This document shows positions 34,231-43,223 of a stretch of DNA of 64,000 bases, in pieces (the stretch's first letter is position 1; every line of letters starts with the position of its first letter). The DNA is taken from positions 992,001 to 1,056,000 of the forward strand of contig OZ241738.1 in NCBI GenBank assembly GCA_965200925.1, written 5' to 3'. Below the pieces are notes generated by a model that saw only the letters and a program-made list of their open reading frames with translations, ran no database searches and was not told the origin of the DNA. The position numbers and the translations under genes are program-made. The DNA is from WTGU01 sp965200925 (lineage in GTDB: Bacteria; Pseudomonadota; Alphaproteobacteria; UBA828).

Positions 34231-37131
34231 CTATCGAGCGGCGTCGCTTGGCGCCGTGCTCTTTCCGCCGTGCACCGAAGGCTCGTGGCACCATTGGAGG
34301 CGGAGATTGGCGAAGGCTTCGCGCGTGTCCTCGGGCAGGCCGAGGAGTTCGACGAGGACGGCGCGATCCAGCGCCCGGCGGGCCTCGTCGCGCCAGGCTT
34401 CGTTCGCCGGCAGCAAGGCCGCACCTCGAAACCGCGCGAAGATCGCTGCCGCCCGCGCGAGCCCGGCTTCGGACAGAGCCCCCGGATCGAGAACCATGAG
34501 CCCCGGCAAGCCGGAGATCGTCAGCCTTGCCCGGCCCTGTTGCTGGCGCGACCCCGCCCACCAAAAGGCCATCAAGCCCAGCGTGCAGTTGGCCCACAGC
34601 ACCATGGCCTCCTCCCACCGCTCCTCCTGCAGCCGGAAGTTCGGCCATGCGCTGCCGCCGAGCGTGCGCTCCCGCGTCAGGCAAGCCGCGAGGCTCTGCG
34701 AATTGAGCCGAAAATCGAGCGTGAAGTGGAGCCGCGTGGCGGTTCGCCAAGCGGCGATGGCCCGGTCGTCGCAACCCGGATGCACTTCGCCCTCGCTGTC
34801 CGGCTTCACGACCATGCGCCGTTCGCGTTCGGCATCGTGCCTCCAGAGGATGGGATAGCTGGGCGCGCCCCGCGCCGGAACGACCTTGAACGGCGCGCGG
34901 AACGGCGGTTCCTCGTCGTTCCTGTTGCCGACGTCGCGATGCAGCAGACCGCGTTCGCCCAGCGTCCCCAGGGGCACGATCGGGATGGGGAGGCGTTCCC
35001 CGTATCGCGGCATCCGCAGTGCGCCGCGCCGCAACGCCATCATCGCGTCGGCGAGTGCGGACTCGCGCAGGGCCGCGCACCCGCCCTCGCGCAACGGTGC
35101 GCGGATGTAGCTTCCGAGCGGTTGTCCGCCGGCGCTGAGGCGGCCCGTCGTCGCCGACGCCGGCAGGCGCGTGACGAGCCGCGCCGTCTCCGTCGCTTCC
35201 AGCAACGTCGCCGGGCGGCGGTGCAGGTTCACGAACAACGCCGGTGCGGGCGCGCCGTTCCCGTCACCCCGCTTCGTCGCCACGATCAGCGCCTCCGCCA
35301 TGCCCGTGTCCGCCGAGAACGCTCGCTCCAGGCTCCCTGACGCCGCGATGGTCACGACCGCGATGTCCGCGTAGTGGTCGGAAAGCAGGGCCCGCGCCGC
35401 CTCCCAGGAAATGCCCTGGATGGCTGCGATGGGCAGGACAAACGCCACCACCCCGCCCGGCTTCACCTTGGCATGCGCGAGGTCGACGAAGTTCGACGCG
35501 AGCCCCGCATTGCCGTGGCCGGCGGGGCCGTCCAGGCGCCGGCGGATGCCCGCGAGGCGGGCCGACATCGCCCGCTGCTCGTCCGCGCTCGTCTGGAAGC
35601 CCGCGAAGGAGGGGACGGGAACCGCGGCGGTCTCGTGGTTGGTCGGGCGGGTGAAGGGCGGATTCATGATCACCAGATCGACCGATTCGTGCGGCAACGC
35701 GAGGTCCTGTATGTCCCTGTCGCCTTGCGCGCCGCGCGCCTGCCGCTGCCCGGTGGCGAACAGGGAGCGGGTCTGCGCCGCGAGGATCAGGTCGAGGGAG
35801 CCGATGGCGATACCGCGCTCCCGCTCCTCTCCGGCGCCGATCCCGTAGGGCATCGTGTAGACGCGGGTGTTGTCGAAGACCTCGGATGGATGGACGCTCG
35901 ACAGCTGCGAGGCGCACAGATGCGCGGCCGCCGGCATGATGTCGGCCGCCACGATGGCACGCTCGATCATCTGGCGATGGATGCGCTCGTCGTCGCCGCC
36001 GGCATGGCGATATCTGGTGAGGACGGCATGGTAGGCGGCGGAGAGAAGCGTGCCCGTGCCGCAGGAAAGGTCGGCCATGGTGAGGTCCGGATAGGCGGCG
36101 AGATCGCTCCAGTCGGCGTCCAGGCGGGCCACGGCCAGTTCCGCGAGCAGGGCGGCGCTGGTCGGCAGGGTGTAGAAGGTCGCCAGAAACTTCCGGTCGG
36201 CGATCAGGTTCTGGAACATCCTGCCCGACAGGTCGTGGCGCGTCGTCGCCCCGATATGGGCGAGCCGCGCCGCGACGTCGGTGAGAACGGCGAGGAGCGG
36301 CCGCGACGTCGCGGTGCGGATGTGGATGAGGAGGTCGGAGGCCACCTTGAAGATCGGCCAGTAGTTGATCTCGTCGAGGATGCGCCGCCACGCACGGAGA
36401 AGCCCTGCCTGGAAGGAGGTTTCCGCCTCGGCCTGGAGTTGCTCGACCGACGGGACAGCGTGCACGCCGGCGATCGCGATGTAGAAGGTCAGCGCATTGG
36501 CGATGATGGTCATCGCCATGCGGGTGGTCTGTTCGCCGGCGCGCTGATTGAGGATTTGCCCGAAATTGCGCTCGATGTCCGTGAAGCCCCGCGCGGTGGC
36601 GTTCTGGATGATGCGGGTGGCGACGCGCACGCCGTTTTCGAGGATCGACATGCCCCTGTCCACCAGGCGCTGCGACACCATCGCGTGTTCGAGGCAGAGG
36701 GCAATGCCGTCGATGCCTCCCGTGAGCCAGCCCGTCTCGGGCCAGCGCCGGGGCAGAGCCGGGTTGCCCGAGAACACGCAGTAATCGAACTCGGCGGCGG
36801 TGATGCGTTCCGCGAGATCGGCCTGGCCCCGGCGGAGGGAGGCCGGGATGCGAACGGCGATGGCCTGTTCGATCGGCTCGCTCACTCCCAGCGGCCGCTT
36901 GCCGAGCCGGGCCACGGCGTCGCGCTCGACGCCGGCGGCCGGGGCGTACTCCGTCTCCACCGCCACCGGCTGCGCATCCGGCACCAGGACGAGAATATCG
37001 GGCCGCAGGCGGGGGGCTTCGGGAAAGACGTCGGTCTGTTCGACGCCCACACAACCCCGCCACAGGGGATGCATGTCGCGCAGAACCTCCGCGAAATGGC
37101 CGTTGAAGACGGCTTCCCCGGTGCGCGGCAT
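34231..37131 (-). CDS. Large N6-adenine DNA methyltransferase domain protein
   Basis: A 966-residue protein. ATG at 37131 (MPRTGEAVFNGHFAEVL) is preferred over a TTG 57 bases upstream. The N-terminal about 300 residues have no motif I can name except an acidic nuclease-like strand (RPDILVLVPDAQPVAVETEY), possibly a PD-(D/E)XK core. The methyltransferase core has motif I DLSCGTGTL (from residue 354) and motif IV NPPF at 490-493. The C-terminal half resembles target-recognition regions of Type IIG/BREX-like enzymes. It may act as a combined restriction-modification protein or solitary methylase; no specificity subunit or separate nuclease adjoins. It lies inside a disrupted ABC operon. Confidence 0.78.
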   Translation of the reverse strand: MPRTGEAVFNGHFAEVLRDMHPLWRGCVGVEQTDVFPEAPRLRPDILVLVPDAQPVAVETEYAPAAGVERDAVARLGKRPLGVSEPIEQAIAVRIPASLRRGQADLAERITAAEFDYCVFSGNPALPRRWPETGWLTGGIDGIALCLEHAMVSQRLVDRGMSILENGVRVATRIIQNATARGFTDIERNFGQILNQRAGEQTTRMAMTIIANALTFYIAIAGVHAVPSVEQLQAEAETSFQAGLLRAWRRILDEINYWPIFKVASDLLIHIRTATSRPLLAVLTDVAARLAHIGATTRHDLSGRMFQNLIADRKFLATFYTLPTSAALLAELAVARLDADWSDLAAYPDLTMADLSCGTGTLLSAAYHAVLTRYRHAGGDDERIHRQMIERAIVAADIMPAAAHLCASQLSSVHPSEVFDNTRVYTMPYGIGAGEERERGIAIGSLDLILAAQTRSLFATGQRQARGAQGDRDIQDLALPHESVDLVIMNPPFTRPTNHETAAVPVPSFAGFQTSADEQRAMSARLAGIRRRLDGPAGHGNAGLASNFVDLAHAKVKPGGVVAFVLPIAAIQGISWEAARALLSDHYADIAVVTIAASGSLERAFSADTGMAEALIVATKRGDGNGAPAPALFVNLHRRPATLLEATETARLVTRLPASATTGRLSAGGQPLGSYIRAPLREGGCAALRESALADAMMALRRGALRMPRYGERLPIPIVPLGTLGERGLLHRDVGNRNDEEPPFRAPFKVVPARGAPSYPILWRHDAERERRMVVKPDSEGEVHPGCDDRAIAAWRTATRLHFTLDFRLNSQSLAACLTRERTLGGSAWPNFRLQEERWEEAMVLWANCTLGLMAFWWAGSRQQQGRARLTISGLPGLMVLDPGALSEAGLARAAAIFARFRGAALLPANEAWRDEARRALDRAVLVELLGLPEDTREAFANLRLQWCHEPSVHGGKSTAPSDAAR

Positions 37132-37248
37132 CAACGGCCCCCCCTCGCGAACGCCGGGACCCGCCACGGCGCCGCCCACTCTCCCCAATGCAGGACTGTC
37201 ATCACGAATCCCATCGCCATTCTTGCCGGCAGAGCCGCAAGCCGCAAT

Positions 37249-37278
37249 TCACGCTCTTCCCGGTCACGCTCTTCCCGG
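37249..37278. repeat. 15-base perfect tandem direct repeat at island edge
   Basis: TCACGCTCTTCCCGG occurs twice head to tail (37249-37263 and 37264-37278) in the gap between the methyltransferase gene and the permease stop. Its position at the edge of the inserted island suggests an insertion scar or junction duplication. Confidence 0.8.
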
Positions 37279-37292
37279 CGCGCGAGCGTGCG

Positions 37293-38402
37293 TCATTTCC
37301 CCCGTGCCATCCGGCGCCGGTGGTCGAGCCATTCGGTGAGCGCCAGGAAGATCAGCATGAGGGCGACCAGTACCAGGATGAAGTAGTTCGGCAGGTTCGC
37401 CTTGCGCGACGCCGTCTCGCCGCCGATCGAAAGCACGGCGAAGAAGAAGGTAAGCCCGATGACGGCGATGCCGTTGAAGCGGGCGAGAAACACGAGCGGG
37501 ATGATCATCAGCCCGTAAGCCGGATTCCAGTCGGCCCGCACATTACCCCAGACGCCGAGAATCTCGACGGAACCGGCGAGGCCGGCAAGGCCTGCGCTGA
37601 GCGCGAACACCGCGATCGTCAGCGCGCCCAGCGGCAGCCCCGCGTGAATCGCCGCGCGCGGGTTCGCGCCGACCAGCCGCAGGCGGAGGCCGAAGGCCGT
37701 CCGCGTCATGAGCCAGTGAACGAACAGGATGACCGCCAGCCCGACGATCGTGCCCACGTTGATCGTGCTTCCGAAGAGCCGCGGCAGCCGGTCGTCGGTC
37801 GCGAGCGTCATGGTCTGCGGCACGGTGGTGCCCGGGTCATCGAAAGGAAGTTTGATCAGGACGTTTGCCGCGCTGATCCCGAGGAAGCTCATCATCAGCG
37901 TGGTCACGATCTCGTTGACCCCGTGCCAGGCCTTGAGCACCGCCGGCAGCAGCGACCAGAGCGCACCCACGGCCATCGCGACCAGCATGACGAGCGGCAG
38001 CACGACCCAGACCGGGAGCAGCGGGACGAGGACCGGCGCCAGCGCGGCGGAGATCACTGCGGCCAGCAGGAACTGGCCGTCGACTCCGAGATTCCAGAGG
38101 CCGGCGCGGAATGCCACGATCAGGCTGGCGCCGAGCAGCAGCAGCGGCGCACAGCGGGTGATCGTGTCCTGGAGGCCGATCCAGCTGAACAGGCCGCGCC
38201 GGAGGATGTCGTAATAGAACGCGCCCGGGTCTGCGCCGAGAAGCAGCAGAAGCAGCGCACCGGCCGCGAGCGCGAGCACGATCGGCAGGAGCGCCGTCGC
38301 GACCCGCACCGCGCCCTCCCGTCCGGGCGGCAGTGCGGCGCCCGCGGTCGCGGCGCTTGCCGGATCGCTCGGGCCGGAAGCGGCCCCTTCCGCGCGCCCC
38401 AT
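37293..38402 (-). CDS. BMP-type ABC importer permease (NupP/YufP-like)
   Basis: A 369-residue permease with about nine helices. Family marks: GADPGAFYYDILRRGLF, APLLLLGASLIVAFRAGLWNLGVDGQF, WHGVNEIVTTLMMSFLG and LRLVGANPRAAIHAGLP. The N-terminal 30 residues are alanine/proline-rich and probably cytosolic. It lies 8 bases downstream of the ATPase gene and is the last gene before the methyltransferase island that separates it from its partner permease at 32284-33216. Confidence 0.9.
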   Translation of the reverse strand: MGRAEGAASGPSDPASAATAGAALPPGREGAVRVATALLPIVLALAAGALLLLLLGADPGAFYYDILRRGLFSWIGLQDTITRCAPLLLLGASLIVAFRAGLWNLGVDGQFLLAAVISAALAPVLVPLLPVWVVLPLVMLVAMAVGALWSLLPAVLKAWHGVNEIVTTLMMSFLGISAANVLIKLPFDDPGTTVPQTMTLATDDRLPRLFGSTINVGTIVGLAVILFVHWLMTRTAFGLRLRLVGANPRAAIHAGLPLGALTIAVFALSAGLAGLAGSVEILGVWGNVRADWNPAYGLMIIPLVFLARFNGIAVIGLTFFFAVLSIGGETASRKANLPNYFILVLVALMLIFLALTEWLDHRRRMARGK

Positions 38403-38410
38403 CCGCCCGC

Positions 38411-39991
38411 TCAGGCGGCGACGCCGACCCCGATCATGAGCTCGCCGACCCGGTGCGCCGCCTCCCCGTCGTTCGCGACGATGCCGACCATGCGGCCGTC
38501 GAGCATGACCCCGATGCGGTCTGCGAGTTCGAGAATCTCATCCAGGTCAGTGGAGATCAGGATCGTCGCGATGCCCTCGTCGGCGCGCTCGCGGATCGCC
38601 CGGCGGGCGAAACGGATGTTGTTCAGGTCGAGCCCGTAGGTCGGCTTGTTGTAGATCACGGCTATCGGCCGGTCGTCCAGCTCGCGAGCCAGCAGCGCCT
38701 TCTGAACGTTGCCGCCGGACAGATGGCCGAGCGGAGTCTCCGGGCCGGGCGCCCGCACGTCGTGGCGAGCGATCAGGGCGCGAGCGTGCGCCTCCACCGC
38801 GCCGGTGCGGACGATGCCGTGGCGCCAGAACGGCGCATCGCCGATCCGCTTCAGCAACAGGTTGAGGCTGAGCGGAAAGCTCGGCACGGTGCCTTCGCCA
38901 AGCCGGTCGTCGGTGACGTAGCGCAGGCCCGCGCGCTGGCGCCGCTGGACGCTCAAGCGCTCGATCGGCCGGCCCGCCAGGGCGATGCGGCCGGCGGCGG
39001 GCCGCTGCCCCGCGAGCGCCTCGGCCAGCGGCTTCTGGCCGTTGCCGTCGACCCCGGCGATGCCGAACACCTCCCCCTCGCGCACCGAGAAGGTCACGTC
39101 AGCGACACCGGCCTCCATCGGCCCGGCAGACACGGAGAGGCCATCCACCGCGACCACCACCCGTTCGCCCGGCGCCCGGTCGCGGCCGGCGCGGTGCCGC
39201 GCATGCCGTGCGCGATCGGCGGCCGCGCCGAACATCAGCGCGACGATATGGTCGATTGCCTCCTGCGCGCTCCACGCCGCGAGCCGGGCCGGGGAGAGGG
39301 ACCCCACCTTGTGGCCCTGCCTGAGCACCGACACCCGGTCCCCGAACCGCACCGCTTCGTGCAGCTTGTGGGTGATGAAGACGATGGCGATGCCGGCGTC
39401 GCGGAGGCGTGCCATCACCCGCCCCAGGTCCTCGACGCCGCGCGGGGTGAGCATGGCCGTCGCCTCGTCGAGGATCAGCACGCGCTCGCCGCGCCACAGC
39501 GCCTTCACGATTTCCACCAGTTGCTGCTGGCCGAGCGAGAGCGAGCCGAGCAAGGCGCCGCCCGGTAGCGCGATTCCGAGCAAGGAGCCGATCTCCTCAA
39601 GCCGCGCCCGCGTCGCGCGCCGGTCCATGCGCGCGCGCCAGGAGGCCCCGAGCATCAGGTTCTCCAGCACCGTCAGCGACGGCACCAGGGTCGGGTGCTG
39701 ATAGACGGTGCCGATGCCGAGGGTGAGAGCCGCGCGCGGGCTGGCGATCCGGGTTTCGCGGCCGTGAACGGCGATCGTGCCGGCGTCCGGGCGCGCCATG
39801 CCCGAGAGGATCGAGATCAGCGTGGATTTCCCGGCGCCGTTCTCGCCGAGCAGCGCGTGGATCTCCGCCGGATGGATGTCGAGCGAGACGTCGTCGTTGG
39901 CGACGACGCCGGGAAAGCGCTTGGTGATGCCCCGCAGGACGACCACCGGTTCGGCCGCGCCGGCGGCTTGCCTGAAGGGGCGGACGGCCAT
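38411..39991 (-). CDS. BMP-type ABC importer, double ATPase (NupO/YufO-like)
   Basis: A 526-residue sugar/nucleoside-type ATPase with two NBDs. NBD1: Walker A GENGAGKST, signature LSLGQQQLVEIVKAL, Walker B LILDEATAMLTPRG, and FITHKLHEA. NBD2 has a degenerate P-loop GVDGNGQKPLAEAL, as is normal for the second half of RbsA/YufO-like proteins, with LSGGNVQKALLAREL and TDLDEILELADRI. It energises import by the adjacent permeases. It follows the binding-protein gene after 92 bases that include a hairpin. Confidence 0.9.
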   Translation of the reverse strand: MAVRPFRQAAGAAEPVVVLRGITKRFPGVVANDDVSLDIHPAEIHALLGENGAGKSTLISILSGMARPDAGTIAVHGRETRIASPRAALTLGIGTVYQHPTLVPSLTVLENLMLGASWRARMDRRATRARLEEIGSLLGIALPGGALLGSLSLGQQQLVEIVKALWRGERVLILDEATAMLTPRGVEDLGRVMARLRDAGIAIVFITHKLHEAVRFGDRVSVLRQGHKVGSLSPARLAAWSAQEAIDHIVALMFGAAADRARHARHRAGRDRAPGERVVVAVDGLSVSAGPMEAGVADVTFSVREGEVFGIAGVDGNGQKPLAEALAGQRPAAGRIALAGRPIERLSVQRRQRAGLRYVTDDRLGEGTVPSFPLSLNLLLKRIGDAPFWRHGIVRTGAVEAHARALIARHDVRAPGPETPLGHLSGGNVQKALLARELDDRPIAVIYNKPTYGLDLNNIRFARRAIRERADEGIATILISTDLDEILELADRIGVMLDGRMVGIVANDGEAAHRVGELMIGVGVAA

Positions 39992-40019
39992 GGCCGGGGC
40001 GGCCGGACGGTGCCGGGCT

Positions 40020-40038
40020 CCGCGGCGCGGGGCCGCGG
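40020..40038 (-). terminator. Intercistronic hairpin downstream of BMP gene
   Basis: Seven-base-pair perfect stem (CCGCGGC / GCCGCGG) with a 5-base loop, between the BMP binding-protein stop and the ATPase start. It lacks a U-tract. Like the hairpin at 24337-24362, it probably helps keep binding-protein mRNA more abundant than the rest. Confidence 0.5.
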
Positions 40039-40083
40039 CACCGCCGTCGAAGAAGGGAAGCCGGACGGCTCCGCGCGCCGCGC

Positions 40084-41136
40084 TCAGCTGCCTTCGACCG
40101 AAGACATCATCGCCCGCACATCCTCCGCCTCGTAGATCTCCGGCACTTCCACCGCCCCCGAGACGATCGCGGCCCGGGCTTCCATCAGGCCATTCCAGAC
40201 GTCGTCCGGGATGTGCGCGGTGCGAAGGAGCTGGACCGAGTCGTCGGCGAGCCGGATCGCGTAGTTCGCATCGCCGAACGCGCCGCTCCCGAGGTCTTCG
40301 ATCATCGCGGTATAGACGGGCACCAGGTTCCAGACCACCGACGAGAGCAGATGGCCCTTGTCGATCTCGGTCTTGTCGCCGATCACGTCGATGAACAGGG
40401 CCTTCCCGCCGTCGACGGCGGGCGTGGTCTCGACCGCCTGCAACATGCCGAAGGTCGAGCCGTTGCCCTGGCCGAAGACGATGTCGGCGCCCGCCGAAAT
40501 CACCGATTCGGTGACCCGCCGCCCGCCGGCCGCGTCGGAATAGGCGGCCGGTCCGATCACCGCGTAGAGCAGCTTGACGTCAGCATCGACCGAGCGCGCG
40601 CCAAGCGCGAAGCCGGCGGACTGCGAGTTCCAGGACGGCGGTTCGCCGGAAACGACGATGCCGAGCGTGCCGGTGCGCGAGAGCTGCGCCGCGAGCATAC
40701 CGGCGAGGTAGGCACCCTCGTGGCCGCTCACCGTATAGTCGGCGACCAGGCCGGCCGCTTTGGCACCGGGGTTGTCGACGACCGCCACGGGGACGTTCGT
40801 CTCGGCGGCGATTTCCGGCGCTGCGGTGTTGTATCCGCTGGCATGGGCGATCATCAGCTTCGCCCCCTCGGCCGCGAGCTCGCGCAGCGTCGGGCGGACG
40901 TCGCCGTAGCCCAGGCCCTCGGCCGCGATCACCTCGATGCCCATGGCGGCGCCGACCTCCCTGGCCGCATCGACGCCCTGCTGGTTCCAGCCGTAATCGG
41001 TGCCCTGCTCCGGCACCAGGACCGCGATCTTGTCGATCTGCTGCGCCTGTGCGCCCGCCGCGAACAGGGCCAAGCCGAACGCCGCGAGGGCCGGCCCGAG
41101 CACCCGTGACGTGATCCTCCGTCGCATCGTTGCCAT
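40084..41136 (-). CDS. BMP family ABC transporter substrate-binding protein
   Basis: A 350-residue exported protein; ATG at 41136 has AGGAGA 8 bases upstream. The signal peptide (VLGPALAAFGLALFAAGAQA) is cut before QQIDKIA with no lipobox cysteine, so it is a soluble periplasmic protein rather than a lipoprotein. Family marks: IAVLVPEQGTDYGWNQQGVDAA, IMHASGYN-like region at IAHASGYNTAAPEIA, VSGHEGAYLAGMLAAQLS, and GADIVFGQGNGSTFGMLQA. BMP/Med relatives bind nucleosides, purines, riboflavin or other small ligands; the ligand is undetermined. First gene of the operon. Confidence 0.9.
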   Translation of the reverse strand: MATMRRRITSRVLGPALAAFGLALFAAGAQAQQIDKIAVLVPEQGTDYGWNQQGVDAAREVGAAMGIEVIAAEGLGYGDVRPTLRELAAEGAKLMIAHASGYNTAAPEIAAETNVPVAVVDNPGAKAAGLVADYTVSGHEGAYLAGMLAAQLSRTGTLGIVVSGEPPSWNSQSAGFALGARSVDADVKLLYAVIGPAAYSDAAGGRRVTESVISAGADIVFGQGNGSTFGMLQAVETTPAVDGGKALFIDVIGDKTEIDKGHLLSSVVWNLVPVYTAMIEDLGSGAFGDANYAIRLADDSVQLLRTAHIPDDVWNGLMEARAAIVSGAVEVPEIYEAEDVRAMMSSVEGS

Positions 41137-41332
41137 CGTCCGATTCTCCTGCTCTGTGCGCGGCGACGGTCCGCGCCGGGCCGCGCGGTCTCCGAGAGGC
41201 AACAGGGTTCGTAGAAAAAGCGTAGCGACGCGCCCGACAGGTTGCAACAGACGTGAAGGCCGCGTCGCGGTGACGCCGCTCGCGACGGCCTGTTACCATC
41301 GGCGGACACGACGCAACGGAGGGGGGGCGCCG

Positions 41333-42289
41333 ATGGCGGTGGTGCTGGAGACGGATTTCGCTTGGTCCGACGTCGCGATCGAACGCGGCGTGATCGAAGG
41401 CGCGGGCCACAGGCTGGTCGCCGGCCCCGCCGAGGCGAGCCCGCCGGAGGCCATCGAGGCCCTGATCGCCGCGCACGATCCGGCCGCGATCATGACCTGC
41501 TGGGCCGAGGTCTCGGTTGCCGCCATCCACGTCCCGCGAGCGCTCAGGATCGTCCAGCGACTGGGAGTCGGGCTCGACAACATCGCGGTCGAGGCGGCGA
41601 CCGCACGCGGCGCCTGGGTCGCCAACGTTCCGGATTACTGCGTCGAGGAGGTCTCCGATCACGCGGTCGCCCTGGCCCTGGCGTGGTTCCGCGGCATCGT
41701 CGCGTTCGACCGCGCCGTGAAGACGGGTGCATGGGATCCGGCCCGCGCCAAGCTCCGCCGCGGCAAGACGCTCACGGCGGGGATTCTCGGGCTCGGGCGC
41801 ATCGGCCGCCTCACCGCGCGCAAGCTCGACGCCCTGGGGCTGACCGTCCTGGGCCACGACATCGCCGACCCGCCGGAGCCGATGCCCGTGCGGCGGGTCG
41901 ATGCGGACCGACTGGCGGCGGAAGCCGACATCGTCATCGTCCATCTCCCGCTCACCGACGACACGCGCCACATGGTGGACGCGGCGTTCCTCGCCCGCCT
42001 CAAGCCCGGCGTCTTCCTCGTCAACGTGAGCCGCGGCCCCGTGGTCGACAACGACGCACTGATCGCCGCGCTCGACTCGGGCCGCCTCGCCGGCGCCGGG
42101 CTCGACGTGGTTGAAGGCGAACCAGACCCGCCAGCCGCCCTCGTCGCCCGGCCGGACGTGATCGCCACGCCGCATGTCGCCTTTTCCTCCGACGCCTCCC
42201 TCGCCGAGCTCAGGCGCCGCGGCGCCGAGGAAGTGGTGCGTGTGCTCGCCGGAGGGCGGCCAGAGAATCCGTGCAACCGCGTCCCTTGA
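41333..42289 (+). CDS. C-terminal-binding-protein-like D-2-hydroxyacid dehydrogenase
   Basis: A 318-residue NAD-dependent dehydrogenase starting MAVVLETDFAWSDVAIER with a long GGAGGGGGG ribosome site. Rossmann motif GILGLGRIGRLTARKL. Catalytic arginine in NVSRGPVVDND, glutamate in VVEGEPDPP, histidine in TPHVAFSSD. The DNIAVEAATARGAWVANVPDYCVEEVSDHAV segment is the usual domain linker. It reduces a 2-keto acid or oxidises a D-2-hydroxy acid. Divergent from the BMP importer operon. Different from the dehydrogenase at 8148-9200, sharing only family motifs. Confidence 0.85.
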   Translation: MAVVLETDFAWSDVAIERGVIEGAGHRLVAGPAEASPPEAIEALIAAHDPAAIMTCWAEVSVAAIHVPRALRIVQRLGVGLDNIAVEAATARGAWVANVPDYCVEEVSDHAVALALAWFRGIVAFDRAVKTGAWDPARAKLRRGKTLTAGILGLGRIGRLTARKLDALGLTVLGHDIADPPEPMPVRRVDADRLAAEADIVIVHLPLTDDTRHMVDAAFLARLKPGVFLVNVSRGPVVDNDALIAALDSGRLAGAGLDVVEGEPDPPAALVARPDVIATPHVAFSSDASLAELRRRGAEEVVRVLAGGRPENPCNRVP

Positions 42290-42310
42290 CGCGCCGCGAA
42301 GGCCGGCGGC

Positions 42311-42889
42311 ATGGAATGGGTGTTCGGCTACGGCTCTCTGGCCGACGCGGCGGTGCTCGCCGCCTGGCTCGGGCGGGTGCCGTTCCGGCCCGGCGAAGCC
42401 GTCCGCTGCCGCCTGCGCGACCACCGGCGGGTCTGGAACGTCGCGCGCGACAACACCGTCGTCCTGGAAGGCCGGCCCTGGTACATCGATCCCGTCACCG
42501 GCGCGCGCGCGGACGTCCACGTGACCGCCGTGAACGTCCGCCCGGCGCCGGGCGAGGCGGCGAACGGGCTGGCCTTCCACGTCACCCGCGCCGAGCGCGA
42601 CCGCATCGACCGCCGCGAATTCAATTACGACCGCATCGACGCGACCGGTTTGCTCGACCGCGGCCTTGACGGCACGGTGTGGCTTTACCGCGGCTCGGCG
42701 GCGGCCCGCGCTCGCTACGACGAGGGCGCCGCCGCGAACCGCGCCGTCGTTGCGCGCCGCTATTTCGAAATCGTCGAAACCGCCTTCGCCTCGCACGGCG
42801 CCGGCTGGTTCGCTGAATACCGCGCGAGCACCGATCCACCCGCCGTCCCCCTCGCCGACCTCCACCGCACCGACTGGCCAAGTCCCTGA
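42311..42889 (+). CDS. Gamma-glutamylcyclotransferase-like protein
   Basis: A 192-residue protein beginning MEWVFGYGSL, the YGSL glycine-rich loop of the gamma-glutamylcyclotransferase/AIG2/ChaC fold. EAVRCRLRDHRRVWNVA and NGLAFHVTRAERDRIDRREFNYDRI continue the fold; the glutamate in RREFNYDRI lies where the acid of the family is expected. Members cleave gamma-glutamyl amides, including glutathione, to 5-oxoproline. It starts 21 bases after the dehydrogenase. The substrate is uncertain. Confidence 0.75.
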   Translation: MEWVFGYGSLADAAVLAAWLGRVPFRPGEAVRCRLRDHRRVWNVARDNTVVLEGRPWYIDPVTGARADVHVTAVNVRPAPGEAANGLAFHVTRAERDRIDRREFNYDRIDATGLLDRGLDGTVWLYRGSAAARARYDEGAAANRAVVARRYFEIVETAFASHGAGWFAEYRASTDPPAVPLADLHRTDWPSP

Positions 42890-42919
42890 TCGGGCGTATC
42901 TTGTTGCGAACGAAACCTC

Positions 42920-42960
42920 TTGCGCTCCCTGCCCCATTCGGCTATAGTCTGGTCGGACTA
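42920..42960 (+). promoter_or_regulatory. Promoter and inverted-repeat operator of the Phd/VapC module
   Basis: TTGCGC at 42920 and TATAGT at 42943 are 17 bases apart and form a plausible -35/-10 pair. TAGTC and GACTA (42945-42960) make a perfect inverted repeat with a 6-base spacer over the -10 region, 15 bases before the antitoxin ATG. This is a typical layout for autoregulation by an antitoxin-toxin complex. Confidence 0.6.
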
Positions 42961-42974
42961 GTCAGGAGCACATC

Positions 42975-43223
42975 ATGCAGGAATGGCAGTTGCAGGAAGC
43001 CAAGGCGCAGTTCAGCGCGCTGGTGCGCGAGGCGGCCAAGGCCGGCCCGCAGACGATCACGGTGCGCGGGCGGCGGGCGGCCGTCCTGCTGTCGGCGGTC
43101 GACTATGATCGTCTGAAGCGTCCCAAGCCTTCGCTGGCAGCGTTCCTGCGGGCTTCCCCACTGACGGGGACCGGCCTGGAGATCGAACGCGACCGGACGC
43201 CGCCGCGCGACGTCGACCTGTGA
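42975..43223 (+). CDS. Phd/YefM-type antitoxin
   Basis: An 82-residue protein with AGGAG ribosome site. MQEWQLQEAKAQFSALV and TVRGRRAAVLLSAVDYDRL are the standard Phd/YefM fold, which dimerises and binds DNA through its N-terminal half. The C-terminal tail (LAAFLRASPL, then charged residues) would wrap the toxin. Its stop overlaps the toxin GTG (GTGA), giving coupled translation with antitoxin first. It should neutralise VapC and repress the promoter just upstream. Confidence 0.9.
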   Translation: MQEWQLQEAKAQFSALVREAAKAGPQTITVRGRRAAVLLSAVDYDRLKRPKPSLAAFLRASPLTGTGLEIERDRTPPRDVDL

